From Sanderia malayensis (Eukaryota > Cnidaria > Scyphozoa > Semaeostomeae > Pelagiidae), in assembly GCA_013076295.1 (NCBI GenBank), contig RQOL01000532.1, positions 4,402,001 to 4,466,000 on the forward strand: 64,000 bases of DNA. Reading direction: 5' to 3'. Both the position numbers and the translations under genes were made by a program. Of this stretch, positions 47,419 to 59,880 are shown piece after piece (within the stretch, counting starts at the first letter, position 1; every line of letters begins with the position of its first letter). Under the pieces are notes generated by a model. That model saw only the letters and a program-made list of their open reading frames with translations. It was not told where the DNA came from and made no database searches.

Positions 47419-50400
47419 TTAGTCTGTTTTGAAACGTTTAACTTCTGGCTCTTGTTCCACGGCCACTGAAGTTGGTGAATGTGGAGCAACAAATTCACTT
47501 TCTGGACAATATTGCTTCTTATACAGTTTTAAATAAGGATTAACAACTTCCCAAACCTAAGAGAGAAAAAATATTTATTTATAAGAACATTTGGTGTTCA
47601 TCTCTGACGTCACGAGGCGGGAATCGAAATCGAGGCTATTTCAACTTTCGAGAGCCGCTATCTAGAAAACTACGTCGAGCCTGCAAAAACGAATACCACC
47701 ACTGAATTCAGCGAGTCAAACTTAGTTAACAGAGCTCAACTTGCCAAACCTTTGCAGGTCTCCTTTAATTATAATATTTAAAATAAATTTTTAAATAGAA
47801 TGATTATGTTTTAGGGTTTAGGGTATGCTCTGCTTAAGTCCAAAAATGAAAACTATATATATTCAGAATGGAAACATTACAAGGCCAGAAACACACCTTT
47901 TCCTTTCTTAAAAGCTCGGCTATATTCTCCATGTCGTCAGCCATGTATCTGTCTCCATCTAATTTCCTATCAAAACAGACATTGATATATGAACTACAAA
48001 AAGTTCCAGAAACAAGGGAAAATCTATTTCAAGTGAAAAGTTGGAGCATTTCGGGTATCATAATAAAAACACGAAGAAAATATCAATTTCTTTCAAATGT
48101 ATAAAAAATGTCAGATTAAGCGTCTTCTCAATAACTTAATGAATAAATTTATGGACTGCGGCAAGCTAAATGGTGAATGAATCTTACTTGCAAGTTGCAC
48201 GGACAAGTTTATAGAGCGCTTCTAAAGGCTCTGTTGTCTTCAAAGGCCTGAGAATATCAATTCCTTGACAAGCAGACATCAATTCAATTGCCATCACTGC
48301 AAACATCAACAAAATTGTTACAACATCATTCAGGTATTAGTACAGGTTTCTCTTAAGAAACCAAGGCTCAACCGTAATTAGAACGGAGTTAAATTAGGAA
48401 AGATATAAAGATATACTACTTGCTTGTGGACAATAAAATACTACAGAATCTAAGAACGGATTTGAAAATTGTAGATATTTGGTACTTTACCACGCTCAAC
48501 ATTCTCAATGACTTTCAATGCCTTTCTAGCGGCCCAGCCTCCCATGGAAACGTGATCTTCTGTCCCAGCAGAAGTTGTCAGAGAGTCAACCGAAGCTGGG
48601 TGACAGAGCGTCTTATTCTCTGAAACTAAAATAAAAATAGTCCACTGTTAGATAGAGGCTAGAAACACCAGGATAGGAAAAGCTGTGCCCTGGTGATTAC
48701 TTAAGAATTCAATGATAAAATGACGAGAATATTATATGAAAATAATATTGTGATTACCTAATGCCGCAGCAGTGACGTGTGCCATCATAAAACCTTCCAA
48801 GAGGCAAAGAAAGTACACATTAGTTCAGAACCCTCAAGCTGAGTTATTTTACGGTATTCAAAAATAAATGAAATAAGTTGCTGGGAAGGAAAAGTTAGAA
48901 AACTGACCTGAATTGAATCCACCATCCTCGACCAGAAAGGCTGGCAAATCACTATAGGCTAAGAAAAATCAAAAATAGCAAAATTTTCAGCGTAAGGACA
49001 TGTACAATGACAAGGGAAACCTGGCCAAGAAGATAGCACTTAAGTTAAGAAGATTTAGAGATCTAATGAAGATATTCAATTACATGGATTCATTAATCTG
49101 TCTGTTCTTCTCTCACTCATATTAGCAAGTTCATGAATACCAATAGCCAAATAATCCAGCGCCTAAATGATACGTTGAAAGAAGTTATATGGCCTACATA
49201 TCATGAATGAATGAATATATAAATAAATAAGTAAACATTTTCTCACGAGCTATATACTGAGAGGAATCGCTTACCTTTGCTGGATATTCTCCGTGGAAAT
49301 TTCCACCTGACATCGTTTCACCTTTCTCAGCAAAAACCATCTTAACAGAGTCAAGGTGCAATGGCTTGATCATATTATCATAACTACGTCATGTATAGTG
49401 AATAAAACAATGGAATCTGAAAGCAATGAATCACCCGCATCATAAAACCTTAATGTAATGAATTACACATTTGCTGCATTTAACTAAAAAGTGACAATTC
49501 ACTACAGCGGAACAGGGGCTACACAGTGGAACATGGGCTATACAGTGGACTTCCATACAATGGACACCGCTGTGCAACGGAAAGTAGCACTGGTCCGACA
49601 GGTGCCACAAGAGACAGTGCAGTTTATTCCAGGGTCAAAAAATTCCTGCAAAGGTAAAGTGGCAAAATTCGTCCGTTTAAGACTCGTTATGTATGAGTAT
49701 TGTATGTATGACACTGTACTTCTGATCGTCTGTCAAGGATACAGGATTATCTGTAGCACTGTTCATTTCTGTTGTTAGTATTCCTTTGACAAATTCAATT
49801 GTATCATGAGCAACTCCATGCACCTATGCAGACAAATACACGTGTATTAACATGGCAAAGTTACAAGAATCACACTTCAGTTATGAAAGAAATCCACGAC
49901 ATTATGAAAATAAACTAGGAAGGCTGGCGCGCTTCGCGCGCCACCTCCCTAGTGTTTTGGCCTTCGATGTGAGTGGAACAGCGATCTTCAACAAAAGTGG
50001 GGTGGGTTTCTGATGTTTTGGCTTTCGATGTGAGTGGGACAGTGATCTTGAAGAAAAGTGGGGTGGATTTCTATTGTTTTGGCCTTCGATGTGAGTGGGA
50101 CAGTGATCTTGAAGAAAAGTGGGGTGGATTTCTATTGTTTTGGCCTTCGATGTGAGTGGGACAGTGATCTTGAAGAAAAGTGGGGTGGATTTCTATTGTT
50201 TTGGCCTTCGATGTGAGTGGGACAGTGATCTTGAAGAAAAGTGGAGTGGATTTCTATTGTTATGGCCTTCGATGTGAGTGGGACAGTGATCTTGAAGAAA
50301 AGTGGGGTGGATTTCTATTGTTTTGGCCTTCCATGTGAGTGGAACAGCGATCTTGAACAAAAGTGGGGTGGGTTTCTGTTATTTTGGCCTTCGATGTGAG

Positions 50401-53400
50401 TGGAACAGCGATCTTTAACAAAAGTGGGGTGGATTTCTATTGTTTTGGCCTTCGATGTGAGTGGGACAGTGATCTTCAACAAAAGTGGGGTGGGTTTCTG
50501 TTGGTTTGGCCTTCGATGTGAGTGGGACAGTGATCTTGAAGAAAAGTGGGGTGGATTTCTATTGTTTTGGACTTCGATGTGAGTGGGACAGTGATCTTGA
50601 TGAAAAATGGGGTGGATTTCTATTGTTTTGGCCTTCGATGTGAGTGGAACAGCGATCTTCAAGAAAAGTGGGGTGGGTTTCTGATGTTTTGGCTTTCGAT
50701 CTGAGTGGGACAGTGATCTTGAAGAAAAGTGGGGTGGATTTCTATTGTTTTGGTCTTCGATGTGAGTGGAACAGCGATCTTGAACAAAAGTGGGGTGGGT
50801 TTCTGTTATTTTGGCCTTCGATGTGAGTGGAACAGCGATCTTCAACAAAAGTGGGGTGGGTTTCTGTTGTTTTGGCCTTCGATGTGAGTGGAACAGCGAT
50901 CTTCAAGAAAAGTGGGGTGGGTTTCTGATGTTTTGGCTTTCGATCTGAGTGGGACAGTGATCTTGAAGAAAAGTGGGGTGGATTTCTATTGTTATGGCCT
51001 TCGATGTGAGTGGGACAGTGATCTTGAAGAAAAGTGGGGTGGATTTCTATTGTTTTGGTCTTCAATGTGAGTGGGACAGTGATCTTGAAGAAAAAATAAA
51101 TGCCGTCTTGCAGTAGCATACCTGTGGACAGCATCGAAGAGTGTATGCATCTTGCACTCGGTCACAGAACCTGTGACTTTCTAAGTAAAAAAAATCCAAA
51201 CATTAGTTAAGTCTATTCAAATTACCGGGCAATAGGTAGATCAAAGGAAGAATACTCTACTGAGAGATGGCGGTATTATAAGTAATGCCACGGTATTATA
51301 CTGCATGGTCTAAATATATAAAAAATTCTGTATACTGCAATTTCCTCATTTGTCCGAAGAGGAAATTGCTGTTATTTTTCATCTTCTCTCATACATAGTT
51401 TGTTATACTTCAATGTAACAAGCATTTTACAGAAAATTAGATAACACAAACTACACTTTTAATACCTTCAAACAACCTGCTTCGTGAGTAAATGACGCAA
51501 TCACCTACGACGTCACTCAGTAAATTCAGAAGATTTTTATACACAACATCTATATCTCCTGAACAACTCTTGAAGACAGATTCACTCACAAAGCGGGTTA
51601 TTTGTAGATATCAATAGCATAGCTCGTAGAGCAGAACAAAAACAAGTTTGCAGAGATGAAAAAGTAGTTCTAATTGTTGGGATCCTATTGCATTTATATG
51701 GCTCTACCTGCTATTTCTGATGAAAACACCTCTGAATGGAGTAATGATCGCAATGTTTCAGCAACTTTTATTTGTCCTTTATGTGGACGCACATCATGAA
51801 TGGCTGCCAATTAAAATATCAATGCAATCAATGATCTATTTAATCAAACAATCAAAATAAGCACGGTGATAAAACAATCAAGCATTTATAATCAGAAAAG
51901 TGGAACATGATTACAGTTAAAGGAAACAGTGATGACAATTGCAGCGTACCTTTGTCAAACGCCTTTGTTGACCCTTTTAAAACTTCTAGTGTCATAGCTG
52001 CAATAATGTCTGCTTGTCTGGCAATAGCTGCAGCTCTTTCTATGGCTAAAATAACGCATAAAAGACTAGTTACGCCAAAATGGAACAAACGAAAACTTTA
52101 TCGCAAATCAGCGGAAATGTTTGTAGTGTAGCTTAGCTCTTACCTTCTGCTCCAAGGCCAGTAATCAACTGTGTTCCATTGATTAAGGCGAGACCCTTGC
52201 ATAGAAAGATAAATGTATCATATACACTGTCTGTGTAAAATTTACATTTTAGATGTTTGGGAAATGACGCTGCTTTTGAAATTTTTTGTATTTCTTTATG
52301 ACAAATGAAAATAGTATAGACTTGAAAAATACCTCTTTAGGTTTTAGTTCGATTTTCTTTAGACCATACGATTCTAACACCTAGACAAAAAGAAAGAAAT
52401 AATTATAAAAAAAATGAACTATTACATTCACGTTAATAATATTAAAAAATACGTCCGAATGATTGAAAGGTATATTCCAGCAACCAACAGATGTAGTCGT
52501 AAAACTTCCAAATATTAACACTTGGAAGTATAAAATGTAATCATTAATTATACTTGTCGTAAAAACTTCTCTATTGGAATTAAAACAGGTGTGAAAAAAG
52601 AACTTACGTCTTTTGCTTCAGCCCAACCGCTTTTTGGGCTCCACATTTTTCCTTCACCCATCATTCCCAAAGCCAGATGGGCCAAAGGGGCCAAATCACC
52701 ACTGGCTCCAACTGTACCTTGCTCTGGTACATATGGGACACAGAAGGCTGACAAAGAACATCATAAAGTCTGTAAAACACATTCATCTAACAGCATTTGT
52801 ATAACTTTAGTTCTTCAAAGCAATTCAACAGGCAAATTTTCAGACAAGTTCCTCAACTCACCATTGAAAATGTTGATCATACGTTCAATACTTTCTGTTG
52901 ATATACCACTGTAATGAAAATCGTTACTTATAAATTTACATTGGTTATATGATAAATGGAGTTTGGATAGACTTCCACCAGCTATCTTGCTCTTGATTTC
53001 AGCTCAAGAAACACTCCTATCAATAGATATATTTTGTGATATTGAAATTCATTACCTGTAGCCCTTTGAAAGGATGTTTATCCTTAGAGCAAACAACATT
53101 CTTGCTCTCTCAATCGACAATGGCTCACCAACACCTTAAATGAATAACAGAGCATACTAACCCACAAAAAGATCCCCAAATAGATTCTAAATGAGTGAAG
53201 TTTCGCTATATTTATTATCTTCTAAACATCCAAATTTTGATATTGGCATACAATATTCAAACTTACCACATGCATGTGATCGAATTAGATTCTCTTGCAG
53301 AGCTCTAGAATTGAAAAAATAAATTGAAAAAAAGACACCCTCCTATAGGGAATAGTTATCACTTTGGTAAATTTCAACAAGCAATGAATAAGCAAGTGAT

Positions 53401-55232
53401 GCTTCTGCCAATCTGGGATACTTACACAAGCTTCTCCTTGGGCACTACAACTCTTGCAAACTTTCCAAAACCAGTTGTAACTCCATAGGCAACTGAAACA
53501 AAATAATTCGATTGTGATATAGCAGCAGATTATCAGTATGCAACTTCATATTAATTAAAACAACAACATTTACTGACCCCGGTTTTCAGCAACAATTTCA
53601 TCTAAAAGATCTCTCGCATCTTTTACCTTTTTCCAGGACTCATCTGTAAGCTAGAAGGAATTAAATGGCTCTTTAAAACATGTAAAATATTACATAGGAG
53701 GTATCACAACTTATTTGCCCACAATATATGACTAAATTAAAAAAAATTGATATACTTTTATTTTGAGTTCTCCTTTTCCAAGCTTGACAAGATCTTCTGG
53801 CTTTAAGGAGCATCCATCAAGCATTATGTACTGGAAGAAATAAAAGCAGTTCAAAACCACAGACTTTGGTGATATTCGTTTAAGAAACAGACATAAACCT
53901 GATATTGAAAGATTTGTGCTACAATGCAAACTAGCTACTATTTAAGCCCACACCATTCCAAAGCTGCATCATAATTCCCTTACAAAGGTCAAGTTGCTGC
54001 ATGAATCAAGTTTCACAGCCCAAAACCAATGTCAGTTCAGCTGTCTACTGAAAATTCCCCATGAGATTATTAGATGAGATTCTAATTTGCTCAAAATTAG
54101 CATGAATTGTTTCCTTCGCTAAGTATCACATGCAGAGTAAAGAGCATTGCATAGTATCTCTCACATCTATTATCACCATAGAAAGCTATTATAACTGAAA
54201 TATTTCATTGTGAGGCTTTATTCCAAGCTTAAAACAAAGCTGGAAACCAGGTGCAATGTCGAATTAGCAAATGGCCAGAATCTACCTCAAAAACAATATA
54301 AAATTAAAACTTTTGTTTAATATTAATAATAAAGTACCTTTTGGCTTTCAGTTTTCAATTTTGGTTCTGTTTTTAAACCACCCTCTTTGTATGAAATTTT
54401 CCTCAGAACAGTTAAGGGAAATTAATGGAAAAAATATATTTTAATTGGCAAGGGTAAGGCAAAAAACTCCCACATCCTCTTTAAAATTCCTACATTTGCC
54501 CCAATTCCATATTCTATCAAAGCCGTATTCCACATTCTTTATTCATTTACCAAACTCCCACTTAGTAACTGAAAAGGATACCCATTTGCATTCAATAGAA
54601 GTACATTTGCATCGGCTGAAAAGAAAAAACCTCAGTGAATCCCAAAAGAAATCCCACACCATTATGATAGATAGATACGCCACGTCAGTGGAAGCCTTTT
54701 AAATTGTTTGTTCTGTATGATGGTGTCTTTTTCTTCACAAAGAAACCTTGGGTTGTGTGGGCAAATAATACTCTCATGTATAATATTATTACAGAGAGTT
54801 GGGAAAAGAGGAGAGTAAACAAAACTCGCTAGCATCTAATATCATTATGCCGGCGAAAAGTTACAACGAACAATGAGTGCGCTTTTAAAAAGAAAACGGC
54901 ATTGAAACTGGCCTGGCCTGGTGGCTCTCCAAGTCAACTGCTTCACTGTTACAGTCGATACTCATTTCCCAGCAAGCAGGCCCTAAAAAGTCGTATAACT
55001 TCTTACCTAAATACACAAAACTTTGATCTCCTAACACTTCCTTTATGAGATCGTTGTTATCAAGATAACAAGGCTCGCCATTTGGGAGAACTGTGTGGCA
55101 AACAGACTTGGCAGTGGTAGCCTTAGTCCCAACTCGTTTACTCATTTCTTCGATGAGCCATGATATTTTCTTATCGCCATCCCCACATGGCACGGCATTC
55201 CATTTGCCATCAAATTTAACATTTAACTTCAT
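47419..55232 (-). CDS. HAL: Histidine ammonia-lyase (histidase)
   Basis: It deaminates L-histidine to urocanate, step one of histidine degradation. Exons on the minus strand: first 55232 to about 54960 (3' edge unsure), 53756-53830, 53578-53650, 53426-53492, 53267-53304, 53056-53134, 52862-52908, 52608-52747, 52333-52380, 52144-52195, 51950-52045, 51708-51803, 51122-51180, 49743-49823, 49275-49340, 49084-49162, 48908-48958, 48758-48793, 48491-48625, 48188-48296, 47897-47966 and 47419-47556. Phases agree from 53830 onward. The exon at 52608-52747 holds [18 protein letters not shown] with the Ala-Ser-Gly that cyclises to the MIO cofactor. Others carry [48 protein letters not shown] and [12 protein letters not shown]. 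At least 635 aa (human 657); one small exon after the first is probably missing from this model. Confidence 0.96.
49914..49953. repeat. GC-rich hairpin at the head of the minisatellite
   Basis: ACTAGGAAGGCTGGCGCGC, loop TTC, then an almost exact complement ending CTAGT. The arms are about 18 bp with one mismatch and one bulge. It lies immediately before the 61-bp array, inside a HAL intron. Confidence 0.85.
49954..51095. repeat. 61-bp minisatellite, about 19 copies, in a HAL intron
   Basis: The unit begins TTTGGCCTTCGATGTGAGTG and repeats every 61 bp; start codons of identical phantom frames at 49973, 50400, 50644 and 50888 are separated by exact multiples of 61. Two main unit types are intermixed. 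One has GGGACAGTGATCTTGAAGAA and GGATTTCTATTGT; the other has GGAACAGCGATCTTCAACAA and GGGTTTCTG. It lies between the HAL exons encoding RCCPQ and [11 protein letters not shown]. Small 60-aa frames on both strands come from the periodicity and are not genes. Confidence 0.95.
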
Positions 55233-55597
55233 AATTTAGTGGTTGGTTGGTGTTCAAGATCGTTCGTGACAAATAAATCGGCAGCCACGCTCTGTTATAT
55301 AAAAATGAAATGATGCTCCTGTCCTGGTCTTTGAAGCGAATGTCGAAGAGACAAAGACGACGGAAAAGCATGTCGTGGTGTCACGAAAATCCTTTGAATT
55401 AAAACAGAACGCGTTGCCTGTCTAGCCAATCAAATCTCTTCCTGAAGGGGGTGTGTCAGAGGAACGTCATAGGAGCGACAAAACATTCTGGCTTGAGCGT
55501 TCAGCGTCGCAATACTATGCTGGTTATATTCAGTCAACTCTGGCAAATTCGAACACCCTGGGAAGCGTGAAAATGTTCGAGGTACAAAAATTTCGAA
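55233..55597. promoter_or_regulatory. HAL upstream flank
   Basis: A 365-bp gap between the HAL ATG and the IGHMBP2-like segment, both minus strand. It probably holds the HAL promoter and 5' UTR. No specific element recognised. Confidence 0.35.
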
Positions 55598-55768
55598 TTA
55601 TAGAGGTTTGTTTAAGAGTTTCGAAATGCATATTCCTCTCTTCTCCAGCTCCTTTACATTTCTTATTCGTTTAGCAGCAGTCAATTCTTCGATTTCCGCT
55701 GTTCTTTCGAGCTGTATTAACTTGAGCTGCTCTTGAACAAATTTTTCCAAGTCAAATTTGGACTCCAT
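55598..55768 (-). pseudogene. Orphan N-terminal segment of an IGHMBP2-like helicase
   Basis: ATG 55768 opens a 56-codon frame reading FVQEQLKLIQLERTAEIEEL, then VKELEKRGICISKL. This matches the N-terminus of the UPF1-like helicase IGHMBP2 (F...QL.LL.LER.AE.EE, then .KELQ.RG.C..KL). The frame stops at 55598 after SKLLNKPL with no usable GT donor, and only 365 bp lie before the HAL start. The helicase, R3H and AN1 parts are absent nearby. It is either a truncated relic or a small independent gene. The similarity is from memory over about 45 residues. Confidence 0.5.
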
Positions 55769-56054
55769 GTTGCGCGAAAAATGTCTGCTGTTGCTGTTGT
55801 TAAGGCGAAGCGAAGCAAACGATGACGTAAAGCGGGGCAAGTTCAAGCAGAGCATTACGGTTCGAGCCCCAAACGTAGGCGCATGCTCACTAAGTTGTGT
55901 TGTCCCCACAATTGATACAATCATGCTCAAGTAAGAGCATAAGTAATTTTACGATTATATATCAGTGGGACAAATGCCAGAGCCGAAAAGCCACTGGGTA
56001 TTCAGTTTCGAATGTGTGCAATGCACTTGGCAAATTAGTAGGTTGAGGTTATAG

Positions 56055-56340
56055 TGGCAACTGTGCAATGGCAATTGTCCCCCGGTGGTACTAGATTGAG
56101 TATCCTAACCGGGGAGGATGGTTTTCTCGGCGTTTCTGCCGAGGAACTATTCCGAACCGGGCAGCCGAAAAATCCGGTACCCCGGGGATCTACTTTCTCT
56201 GGTAGATCCCCGAGGTACCATCCCTCTTTTAATTCCTCCAATTTATCCAACCATTCGGAGCCGCAGAGGATTCGAACTCACTACCTCTTGCGTGGCAAGC
56301 ACACATGCTAACCACACATCCAACGAAGCTGAGTTAATTG
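56055..56340 (-). mobile_element. tRNA-derived SINE with long hairpin body
   Basis: On the minus strand the head reads like a decayed tRNA: TGGTTAGCATG as an A-box-like stretch, an anticodon-loop-like TTGCCACGC, then GTTCGAATCC, a perfect B box for RNA polymerase III. The arms no longer pair well, so it is not a working tRNA. The body holds a near-perfect 18-bp hairpin at 56176-56219 (stem CGGGGATCTAC around TTTCTCTG) and a 6-bp hairpin at 56126-56143 (CTCGGC/GCCGAG). It is GC-richer than its surroundings. The two overlapping open frames here are artefacts of the stem symmetry. Confidence 0.75.
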
Positions 56341-57242
56341 TCAAGGATGTACGCGTTATTTCAACGTTACTGCACGTTGAAGTGGTTAGCCGGTGAACAA
56401 TTGCTCATAGACGCAATGTTAAAGTCAAGCCTTCAAACAGTCATCAACTACCTCTTACATCCACAAAAATGCTTCAATAATAACAAAACTATATTCGTCG
56501 GTTAGTAAGTCAGAAGAAGCTAAAGAATTCAAATTCAAGTTGTATGTATGCTTCTTTTTTGGAAACTCGAAGCTGTTTCCTCTTCCCCAAAACACTACAT
56601 GACGTAAGAATTTGTCGGCGTCTTTGAAAAAGTGATGGACTCGATTTTACTCTGCTTTCGTTCAGAGTAAAATTTTCAATGATGGAGGATTAACACCTCG
56701 TAAGCCCATCAAAATCTGCTGCGAAAATCCATCATTTTTGCATGTTACACGATCACTTTTTATTACCGTTGGTCCAATATCAAAAAAAGTGATGGCAAAA
56801 AGTGATCGTGTAACCCAGCCTTTAGAGACAGAGAATACATGAAAAAGTTTTTCAGAAACAAGTCTCTGAAAAATCCTTAAAATAGAAGGCACTTGAAGAT
56901 GGCGAGATTGATATATGTGGTATTTGTAAGAAACTGGTATATAAGAAACCTTGCTTTGGAAACGTATTTTTCCTCTTAGAATTTAACCAGCATTAAAAGA
57001 GAAGACTTTTAAGAAGCGTTTAGAACTAAAATGTAGTAAAAAATTAAGAAACTTTTACCACGCATGTTTCAAGCCAGGTTTCTTATAAAAACATGTACCT
57101 ACTACAGAGTGGATAAATATCATGGTGGCATATACTTCAGCATGCAGAATCTTGGTCTAAAAAGTGAAAAACAGATGGTGAAAAGAGGATCTGTCATTCT
57201 TGTATCATTTACAACAAAGAAGAACTGGTTTGTTCAAGTATT
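56341..57242. other. Intergenic stretch between the SINE and HEMK1
   Basis: AT-rich. An inverted pair of GTGATCGTGTAAC-like motifs (GTTACACGATCACTTTTT at 56743-56760 and AAAAAGTGATCGTGTAAC at 56797-56814) surrounds a short spacer, as in a small MITE core. No gene recognised. Confidence 0.5.
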
Positions 57243-59613
57243 TCACCTTTCATATAGATCCATATATGTTTGAATGTAAACAAGCTGATGCTTATCCATC
57301 GTATTCCAAAACCTCTTAATCAAAGGAGGGTGTGTTGTGTCAACCTCAAGCCATACAGTCCTGCATAATATAAATCAAACACATTCCAAAGTTCAAGGTT
57401 CAATTAAGTAAAATGAGAATATAAGAGCCTCAATATATAGACTTGACACAAACCCGTTGGGATACAGAAGATCTTTTGTGCAAGTTAGAATCTTATGTAT
57501 GATATCTAAGCCATTGTCTCCACCATGCAAAGCTGTGTGGTCTTCAAAGCTGAATACAGATAAAGAAGACTTTAAAAGAAGACTAGTCTTTATGGTATAT
57601 AAATAATAATGGTATGGCTGTAGCTTCATGTCTTACTTCGCTACCTCTGGCTGGAGATTCAGCATATCCTTTGTTGGAATATATGGAGGATTGCTTACGA
57701 TCAAATGATACTTTTCTTTAATCCATCCAGGAAACTCACTTATGTCTGCATGGTGAATAGTAACTTGAGATGACAAGCCTAATCTACAATTACAGGAAGT
57801 ATAAAGTAACATTACTTGAAAATTAACAACTCAATAATTTCAGATCAAGAAAAAAAAATTGGAAAAAAAAGATAGACATTTACCTGGAATAAATTGAATA
57901 AAGTGAAAAATTGTGCATTACCTTTCACAATTTTCTTTTGCTAAAGATACTGCATGTTCAGATATATCAATAGCAGTGCATGTTACCTGTATGATAAAAT
58001 CAAAGCAAGGTCAGGAAATCCATAGCTAGCTAACACCCTTGTAACAAATGCAATGCAGATGCACTGAAATCATAGGACAATGGGGCAGCTGACAAATCTT
58101 GCCTTCAGAAAAACTAAACACTAGATTACTTTCCCATTTTTGGCACAAATGTATTGTTGCTGCCTGCACTGCTTCACAATCCTCCCCGATGATACAAATA
58201 AACAAGTGGTGCTATTACCATGCATATGCAACTTTTGATACTCACTAGAGGGTTCTCTGAAGCTAGAGCTAAAGATATTGCACCTGTTCCACAGCCAATC
58301 TCCAAAATTTTGCATTTAACATCATTAAAATATGACAATATATATTTATTAACCAGGTCTACCAACCCCTATAATAAAAGACAGGAATCATTTCAAAAAG
58401 AGTTCAATTGTTCAATTATTCAATCATCCTGTAATTCATATTCATTTGAATGCACTAAAATTAGAATTGTAGAAGTACATATAAGGTACAGTAGGGAAAT
58501 TTGAGTAAAACCTGTACCATGGGTAATCAAGTTTTTAAACAAAAAAGGAACAAAAAGGAGGGCAATTCTACTTCTTAAAAAGAGGGTCCCTTCTTACCAA
58601 CGTAATTTTGAGGACATGGATAAAGCAAACTATTAAAATACCTGGAATAGCGGTAACAAGAAGAGGCAAACTGAAGTCAGAATATTTTCTTGGGATTTAA
58701 GTCCCCTTGTGTCCCATGTGAGTACATGGCTAAAATGCATCAAATCTAACCTCTGTCTCAGGTCTCGGTATAAATACAGGTGGCTTCATCAACAAATTTA
58801 ACTCACGAAAATCCCAATCTCCAATAACATATTGAACAGGCTTTCTGAAACAAAGGTTCAAGGTCTGCTAGATACATGTCAACTGAAATGGTTATGAATT
58901 CTAAGCAAAGTCTTCCCAGTAAAATCACTAAAACACTTACACATAAGACAACCTATTATAACTCACAGCTTCACAAAACCAAACCTGTTAAGTCTGCATT
59001 TACATAGCCTGGTAAATTCTCTTCTGAACAATTCCCCTGGTACTGAATCAATATTGATCAATTTGTTTGCTTCCACCTGCACAAAAAAGAGTCAGTCAAA
59101 CAAAACCCTGCTGCATGGTCCCCATTGTATGTACGTTGTTTGTTTGTTTGTGACTTTATTTTAAATTGAAACATTTGTTAGCTACAAAAGTAACTTGTTA
59201 CTCTGTGTACTAGTACTAGGTAGTTGTGTATACAAATAAATATTGGTACACAATAGAACCTAGAACCATCAGAAGTCCATATGAATTTGCCAATCCCCGA
59301 AAAATTACTATTGACAAGATCAAATGAAATGCAAAATCACAATATAAAACGTTTGTGGATGCTTTACCAGCTTCTCTACGTGTTCTGAAATCCATTTCAC
59401 TGAATAGGATGGATCTGGAATGTCTGCCTCTTTTAGCTTTTTTTCCCATTCTGATTTTAATAGTTCAAGTTCTTGGCAGCTCTCATTCCACGGAGTTGAA
59501 TAAATGAGGAATCGCTTTACAATGTGCTTGCACAAAATTCTGCATGAATTAATATTTTGGGAAGCACGCATGATTCTTTTTATCGTAGCCATTTCTTTCG
59601 AGCAGACTCGCAT
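57243..59613 (-). CDS. HEMK1: HemK-type glutamine methyltransferase (mitochondrial release factor)
   Basis: It methylates the Gln of the GGQ motif in release factors using SAM; HEMK1 acts in mitochondria. Eight exons in phase: 59368-59613, 58985-59076, 58751-58844, 58246-58368, 57922-57986, 57637-57783, 57454-57549 and 57243-57360, giving 326 aa (human 338). Motifs: [24 protein letters not shown], the SAM-binding [36 protein letters not shown], the catalytic IVSNPPYI and [12 protein letters not shown], then [16 protein letters not shown]. The N-terminus starts at ATG 59613 or the in-frame ATG 59592 and is basic, consistent with a mitochondrial presequence. Confidence 0.95.
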
Positions 59614-59635
59614 TTCTCCATTTCTTCTGGTCTGG

Positions 59636-59715
59636 TTGAGACTCGCTACATTGCGTCCCTGTGCATCGCTCCACTGCTGGCGCTCATTTCAGGGACTTGT
59701 CCCAGGAGCAGTAGA
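59636..59715. repeat. Copy of the 10.5-kb short repeat
   Basis: ACTCGCTACATTGCGTCCCT at 59641-59660, followed by GTGCATCGCT, matches the arm at 10537-10565. It lies just upstream of HEMK1. Confidence 0.6.
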
Positions 59716-59880
59716 ACTTGTCTTTGCAGCTTAATCTATCTGAAAATAAACAATATTGCCACCGACAAATTTAATGCATTTCAACACAAAGTAACATCAA
59801 AAAAGTGAACTTTTGAAGTTACACGTTTAGCTCAATCGAACAAAGAAAGAGTCACAGGATGTGTACCAAGGTCGAAAGAT

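Noticed and set aside
49491..49778. 95-codon plus-strand frame
   Set aside because: Its end overlaps antisense to the HAL exon at 49743-49823 and it has no recognisable content.
49973..51134. Several 60-aa plus-strand frames and long minus-strand frames of repeated peptide
   Set aside because: They arise from the 61-bp minisatellite periodicity; the array is intronic and no start or splice context supports coding.
56281..56345. Possible tRNA-Gly gene (minus strand)
   Set aside because: The B box and anticodon-like loop are present, but acceptor, D and T stems do not pair properly, and the sequence continues into a SINE body.
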